A DNA stretch of 64,000 bases from Acetobacteraceae bacterium. GTDB lineage: Bacteria > Pseudomonadota > Alphaproteobacteria > Acetobacterales > Acetobacteraceae. Of the stretch, positions 60,518 through 64,000 are shown piece by piece; within the stretch, counting starts at the first letter, position 1; the number at the start of each line of letters is the position of its first letter. The notes under the pieces are model-generated. The model did no database searches. It was not told the DNA's origin and saw nothing but the letters and a program-made list of their open reading frames with translations. A program made the position numbers and the translations under genes. Location of the stretch: NCBI GenBank assembly GCA_027482245.1, contig JAIXWG010000015.1, positions 124,001 through 188,000 of the forward strand, given 5' to 3'.

Positions 60518-61828
60518 TCAGAACCGCAGATGCGTGCGCAGCCCCGCCACCACCGCGTTCCGCCCCGGCACGCCGCCGGGGTGCCAGACCCGGGCGATCA
60601 TGGGCTGCAGGCTGACGCCCGGCACGATCTCCGCCATGTAGGTCGCCTCAAGGTTCATCTCGTAGCCCCGCACGGCATCCCCGGTGCCCTGGGCCCGCAG
60701 GTCGCGGTCATAGTCCCGCGCGGCGTCGGAGAACTGGGCATAGAGCAGGCTGATGCCCATCCGGTCCTCCGGCCGGCCGGGGATCAGCCCGGCCGCGACG
60801 AAGCCGCCATCCGCCTGGAAGCCGATCAGGGACCGGTCGCCGGGGCTGGCGGAGACGCGGAGGAAGCCCGTGACGCCGCTCTGCGCATCGCCGCCCGCCG
60901 GCCGCCAGAGCTGCTGGTCCAGCACGCCATAGACGCCGCCCTGGCCACGGCGGCGGCGCGGATCGGCGCTCTCCAGCAGGCGCTGGTTGTCGAAGCCGCC
61001 GAGATGCGCCCAGCCGCCGAACTTGGCGGTGCGCGCCAGGCCCTCCTCCCCCTGGTTGGCGCGGAACTGCGCCTCCGCGAAGATCAGCGCGGGGTCGCGC
61101 ACCCGGAAATTCGTGCCGTGGCGGTTGCGCTGCTGCTCGTCGCCGAAGCCGGGCCCGGCCGGGTCGCCGTTGAAGACCGCTATCTTGAGGGTCGTGTCCT
61201 CCGTGGGGTCCCAGGCCGCCATCACGCCCGGCGTCGCCAGCGGATAGGCCGGGCCGCCGCTCGGCAGGTTCAGGGCGGCGATGGTGGGGAAGTCGCTCTG
61301 CAGGAACAGGGCGGAGGCCTCGGAGAAGAAGAACTCGACGTCGGCTGCCAGCTGCCCCGCCCGCAGCCGCACCGCGCCGCCGGCCAGGCTCTGTTCCAGC
61401 CAGAACTCCGACAGGCGCGCGGTCGGCACGCCCTCGATCGCCGCGATGGTGTTGACGCCGCCGACATAGTCCCGCCGCATCCGGCCGGTGTTGTGCAGCA
61501 CGAAGCTGTTGGCGAAGAAGCTGAGGCCCGTGATCCCGGCCAGCTTCTCGAAATCCACCGCGACGCTGGTCTCCAGCATCCCCTGGTTCACCGTGCCCCG
61601 CCGCTGCCCGCCGGAGAGGTTGGACAGCACGTCGTTCCGGTACCAGAGGTTGAAGGTGACACCCCGCTCGGCGAGCGACGCCCGGTGGCCGAAGGGGTCG
61701 CCGCCTGCCGGCAGCAGGGCGGCGAAGGAACCCTCCGGCACGCCCTTCTCGTCATAGTCGGGCCGGTCGGCCAGCGCCGGCGACGCCGCCAGCATGAGGG
61801 CCAGGCCGAGCATCCGGGACAGGCGCAT
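60518..61828 (-). CDS. OprB-family carbohydrate porin
   Basis: 436 residues from the ATG at 61828 (AGGAAAG upstream); a GTG five codons earlier is less likely. Signal peptide MRLSRMLGLALMLAASPALA. The body has porin-type strands, with RLSEFWLEQSLAGGAVRLRA, AGQLAADVEFF and the closing GVPGRNAVVAGLRTHLRF with a terminal Phe for outer-membrane insertion. It admits sugars. Ends downstream of the FkbM gene. Confidence 0.9.
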   Translation of the reverse strand: MRLSRMLGLALMLAASPALADRPDYDEKGVPEGSFAALLPAGGDPFGHRASLAERGVTFNLWYRNDVLSNLSGGQRRGTVNQGMLETSVAVDFEKLAGITGLSFFANSFVLHNTGRMRRDYVGGVNTIAAIEGVPTARLSEFWLEQSLAGGAVRLRAGQLAADVEFFFSEASALFLQSDFPTIAALNLPSGGPAYPLATPGVMAAWDPTEDTTLKIAVFNGDPAGPGFGDEQQRNRHGTNFRVRDPALIFAEAQFRANQGEEGLARTAKFGGWAHLGGFDNQRLLESADPRRRRGQGGVYGVLDQQLWRPAGGDAQSGVTGFLRVSASPGDRSLIGFQADGGFVAAGLIPGRPEDRMGISLLYAQFSDAARDYDRDLRAQGTGDAVRGYEMNLEATYMAEIVPGVSLQPMIARVWHPGGVPGRNAVVAGLRTHLRF

Positions 61829-61839
61829 GGCGGCTTTCC

Positions 61840-62589
61840 TCACATCAGGCGCCCGGGTTCCAGGCTGGCATAGACATCGCCCGAATTGGCGTCATGCGGC
61901 AGGGCCTCGATCCAGTCGGCCATCGCCGCGGCCCCGATCGGCGCCGCATGGGCGAAGCGCATACCCTCGCCCAGGCAGGCGTTGAAGTGGCGGAAGCCGA
62001 GCGCCGAGAGCCGGTCCAGGCACTGGGCCGCGACGCCGCGCTGGATGGTGGTGAATTCGAAGGACAGGCTGCGTGGTGCGCGCGTCAGCCCGGCCAGCGC
62101 CACCGCCTCATACCCCTCGACGTCGATCTTCACGAAGTCGGGCAGGCCATGGGCGGCGGCCAGCGCGTCCAGCGTCGTCACGGGCAGGCGGAGTTCCCGG
62201 TCCCAGACCTGGCCTTCCCAGCCGGCCGCGCCATCGGCGGCGGCGACGAAATCGGCGCTGGCCGTGGCGACGGTCGGGTTGGCGGAATTGACGCGCAGCA
62301 CGGCCTCGCCCACCGCCTCGCCCACCAGTGATTCCACCAGCGTGAAGCCCGCATCACCGCGAAAGGCGCGGCGGAGGAAGCGCGCCAGCAGCGGCTGCGG
62401 CTCCACCGCCACCGCCCGGGCCCCCAGCCGCCTGAAGCTGGCCGCCCGGTCGCCCACATGGGCACCCACGTCGAAGCCAAGCTCCCCCGGCCCGAGGAAC
62501 CGCGCCTGGAACTCATCCAGCGCCGCCGCCCGTCCGGGCGCCCGCAGATAGGTCCGGATGGAGGCGCGGACCGCCGCGACGGTCGTCAC
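61840..62589 (-). CDS. FkbM-family methyltransferase
   Basis: 249 residues from a GTG overlapping the VOC gene stop (GTGA). The SAM site is LGFDVGAHVGDRAASFRRLG with AVAVEPQPLLARF; LPDFVKIDVEGYEAVALAGL is the FkbM hallmark. Such enzymes methylate sugars or small molecules. The porin and MraY-like genes downstream hint at surface sugar work, but this is inference. Confidence 0.9.
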   Translation of the reverse strand: MTTVAAVRASIRTYLRAPGRAAALDEFQARFLGPGELGFDVGAHVGDRAASFRRLGARAVAVEPQPLLARFLRRAFRGDAGFTLVESLVGEAVGEAVLRVNSANPTVATASADFVAAADGAAGWEGQVWDRELRLPVTTLDALAAAHGLPDFVKIDVEGYEAVALAGLTRAPRSLSFEFTTIQRGVAAQCLDRLSALGFRHFNACLGEGMRFAHAAPIGAAAMADWIEALPHDANSGDVYASLEPGRLM

Positions 62590-63470
62590 CGGAACACCAC
62601 CGCGGCGCCGCCCGCCTGCTCCGGCGGCACCATGATGCCGTCCGGCGCGTCGCGCAGCGGAAGCCCCGCCAGCACGGCCCGCGCGGCGCGGCCCTGGTCG
62701 CCGGTGCGGATCACCATCCCCGCCATGAAGGGCAGGCTCGGCGCCTCCACCCCCGGCAGCACCCGCCCGAGCGAAGCCGCCGGCAGGATGCGGACCACCG
62801 TCTCCATCCGGGGCGAGAAGGGCCCCGCCGCGCCCGCCGCGCCCGGCAGCCTCAGGCGAAAACCCGCCACCGGATCGGGCTCCGCCGGCATGCCCGCGAG
62901 GCGGGAGAGGCGCGCCGTCGTCTCCGCCGGGTCGGCGGCGGCCAGGATCGCCGTCTCCAGCGCCTCCGCGCCGTTGCTGTGGCCCATCCAGCGAGGGTCC
63001 CAGACGAGTTCCGGCGTCATGTGCTGCACCAGCTGGATCCGCCCCTCCGGCGCATCGGGGAAGGGCAGCCGGGCGAAGCGGGCGATGGGACCGCCTTCCT
63101 CGACCGGGCGCTGCAGCCAGGCAATGCCCGGGATCGCCATCCCCCCCGCCCGCAGCCGCGCCAGATTCCCCTCCGCATCCCCCATCCCGAAGGCGCAGAT
63201 ATGCGCGCCCGCGTAGCGCGCCAGGAACCCGTCCAGGCCGTTCGCGAACAGCGCGGGGTCGTGGATGCCGAGCAGCTCGACATAGCCGTGCTTCAGGAAG
63301 GCGCAGCGATTGGCCGATCCGAAGGGCTCCACCGGACCATCCGGCGTCCGGCGGCCGGATTGCTGCGCGAAGGGGGACAGGACGAAGCCCATCCGCTCCC
63401 ACGCCGCCCACAAGGGCGCGGGGTCGCGGGCGCAGAGGCCGAGATGGTCGAGGACCGTGGCGCTGCTCAT
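62586..63470 (-). CDS. VOC-superfamily (glyoxalase-like) protein
   Basis: 294 residues from the ATG at 63470, without a clear Shine-Dalgarno sequence. It opens SSATVLDHLGLCARDPAPLW and has NRCAFLKHGYVELLGIHDPA, the beta-alpha-beta-beta-beta pattern of the Glyoxalase_3-type family, with a second half beginning near 170. Metal ligands are plausible at H9 and E68 but not certain. Function unknown. Overlaps the FkbM gene. Confidence 0.75.
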   Translation of the reverse strand: MSSATVLDHLGLCARDPAPLWAAWERMGFVLSPFAQQSGRRTPDGPVEPFGSANRCAFLKHGYVELLGIHDPALFANGLDGFLARYAGAHICAFGMGDAEGNLARLRAGGMAIPGIAWLQRPVEEGGPIARFARLPFPDAPEGRIQLVQHMTPELVWDPRWMGHSNGAEALETAILAAADPAETTARLSRLAGMPAEPDPVAGFRLRLPGAAGAAGPFSPRMETVVRILPAASLGRVLPGVEAPSLPFMAGMVIRTGDQGRAARAVLAGLPLRDAPDGIMVPPEQAGGAAVVFR

Positions 63471-63479
63471 GGGAGAAAC

Positions 63480-63533
63480 GGGGAAGGCGTTGCCTTCCCC
63501 GGACCCCATCCACCAGGCCCGAGACGGGCCTGG
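63480..63533. repeat. Two 9 bp perfect hairpins between VOC and GST genes
   Basis: GGGGAAGGC-GTT-GCCTTCCCC (63480-63500) and CCAGGCCCG-AGA-CGGGCCTGG (63513-63533). They may stop the GST transcript and resemble the hairpins in the TRAP locus in style. Confidence 0.7.
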
Positions 63534-63555
63534 ACCGTCGTCAGGGGGAACGACC

Positions 63556-64000
63556 TCACAGGGCGGGGTTCTCGTATTTGTCGAGCAGCCAGTCCGCCGG
63601 CTCGGCGGCAGCCTCCCGGTACCAGCGATCGACCAGGGGATGCGCGCGCACGGCAGCGACATAGGCACGCGACGTGCCGTTCAGCTCCGGCTGCCAGGTC
63701 AGGAAACGCGCCACCACCGGGGCATACATCGCATCGACCAGCGTGAAGTCGATGCCGGTCAGGAAGGGCCCGCCATACTCGCCGATCGCCTCCGCCCAGA
63801 TCGCCTGGATGCGCGCGATGTCGGCCAGGCTCTCCGGATTCCGGCCATGGCCCGGAAACTCCCGGCCGAGATTCATCGGCATCGCCATGCGCAGCGCCCG
63901 GAAGCCCGCATGCATCTCCGCCGCGATGCTCCGCGCATGGGCGCGGGCCGCCCGCTTGCGCGGCCAGAGGTCGGCCTTGAACTCGGAACAGTACTCCGCG
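63556..64000 (-). CDS. Glutathione S-transferase family protein (partial at window end)
   Basis: The C-terminal 147 codons are visible and the frame stays open to the right edge. AAEMHAGFRALRMAMPMNLG and PFLTGIDFTLVDAMYAPVVA are the C-terminal helical domain of bacterial GSTs, followed by VDRWYREAAAEPADWLLDKY. The thioredoxin-like glutathione site lies outside the window, so subclass cannot be set. It precedes the hairpins at 63480-63533. Confidence 0.88.
   Translation of the reverse strand, partial: AEYCSEFKADLWPRKRAARAHARSIAAEMHAGFRALRMAMPMNLGREFPGHGRNPESLADIARIQAIWAEAIGEYGGPFLTGIDFTLVDAMYAPVVARFLTWQPELNGTSRAYVAAVRAHPLVDRWYREAAAEPADWLLDKYENPAL

Overview
The window is GC-rich chromosomal DNA (roughly 70% G+C by eye). 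Its families and gene order fit an alphaproteobacterium of the Rhodospirillales, most likely an Acetobacteraceae/Roseomonas-type bacterium. The pointers are FlaF/FlbT, a DUF6468 protein and MotE downstream of fliM, a DUF1217 protein, an AMIN-like/TPR protein ahead of flgB, FliM with an acidic N-terminal extension, the large NAD-glutamate dehydrogenase and several tripartite/TRAP solute-binding systems. This placement is inference from gene content.

Positions 1-40186 are a nearly complete flagellar and chemotaxis island. Minus strand 1-7831: flgF-flgG-flgA-flgH-flgI-flgJ(rod-binding)-flgN-like-fliO-fliP, then an MCP-like protein with a CheZ-type motif, a STAS protein and a CheY cut by the window edge. 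Plus strand 8072-17697: fliL-fliM-DUF6468-motE-cheY-cheZ-TPR protein-flgB-flgC-fliE-fliQ-fliR-flhB. Minus strand 17704-24319: cheA-cheW-cheB-cheR-fliI-fliJ, almost all with 1- or 4-base overlaps. Plus strand 24619-27220: flagellin, terminator hairpin, flaF-flbT-DUF1217. Minus strand 27327-36206: fliF-fliG-fliH-fliN-flbD-like-flhA-flhF-flhG. Then fliK-flgD (minus) and flgE (plus) diverge from a region carrying two excellent sigma-54 promoters, with a sigma-54 activator encoded nearby. No motA/motB, flgK/flgL, fliD/fliS or fliA is present here, so they must lie elsewhere if they exist.

Positions 40419-64000 are ordinary accessory metabolism and transport: a Bug-type binding protein, a PPOX flavoprotein, an AhpD-like enzyme divergent from a LysR regulator, an MFS exporter, a Mug-type glycosylase and NAD-glutamate dehydrogenase in one overlapping operon, a JmjC/cupin oxygenase with an OmpA-like protein, a lipoprotein made of six DSDP repeats, a CBS-BON protein, a TAXI-TRAP system with a YjbF-like lipoprotein, a YdbC-like aldo/keto reductase divergent from a second LysR gene, an MraY/WecA-like transferase, an OprB porin, an FkbM methyltransferase, a VOC protein and a partial glutathione S-transferase.

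The less ordinary signals are the MCP/CheZ chimera, a palindrome family in flagellar intergenic DNA (a 27-29 bp period array after flgE and hairpins between flgD and fliF), a GTTAAC motif recurring upstream of flagellar units, a second hairpin cluster in the TRAP locus, and the DSDP-repeat lipoprotein. No tRNA, rRNA, insertion sequence or CRISPR array was seen.
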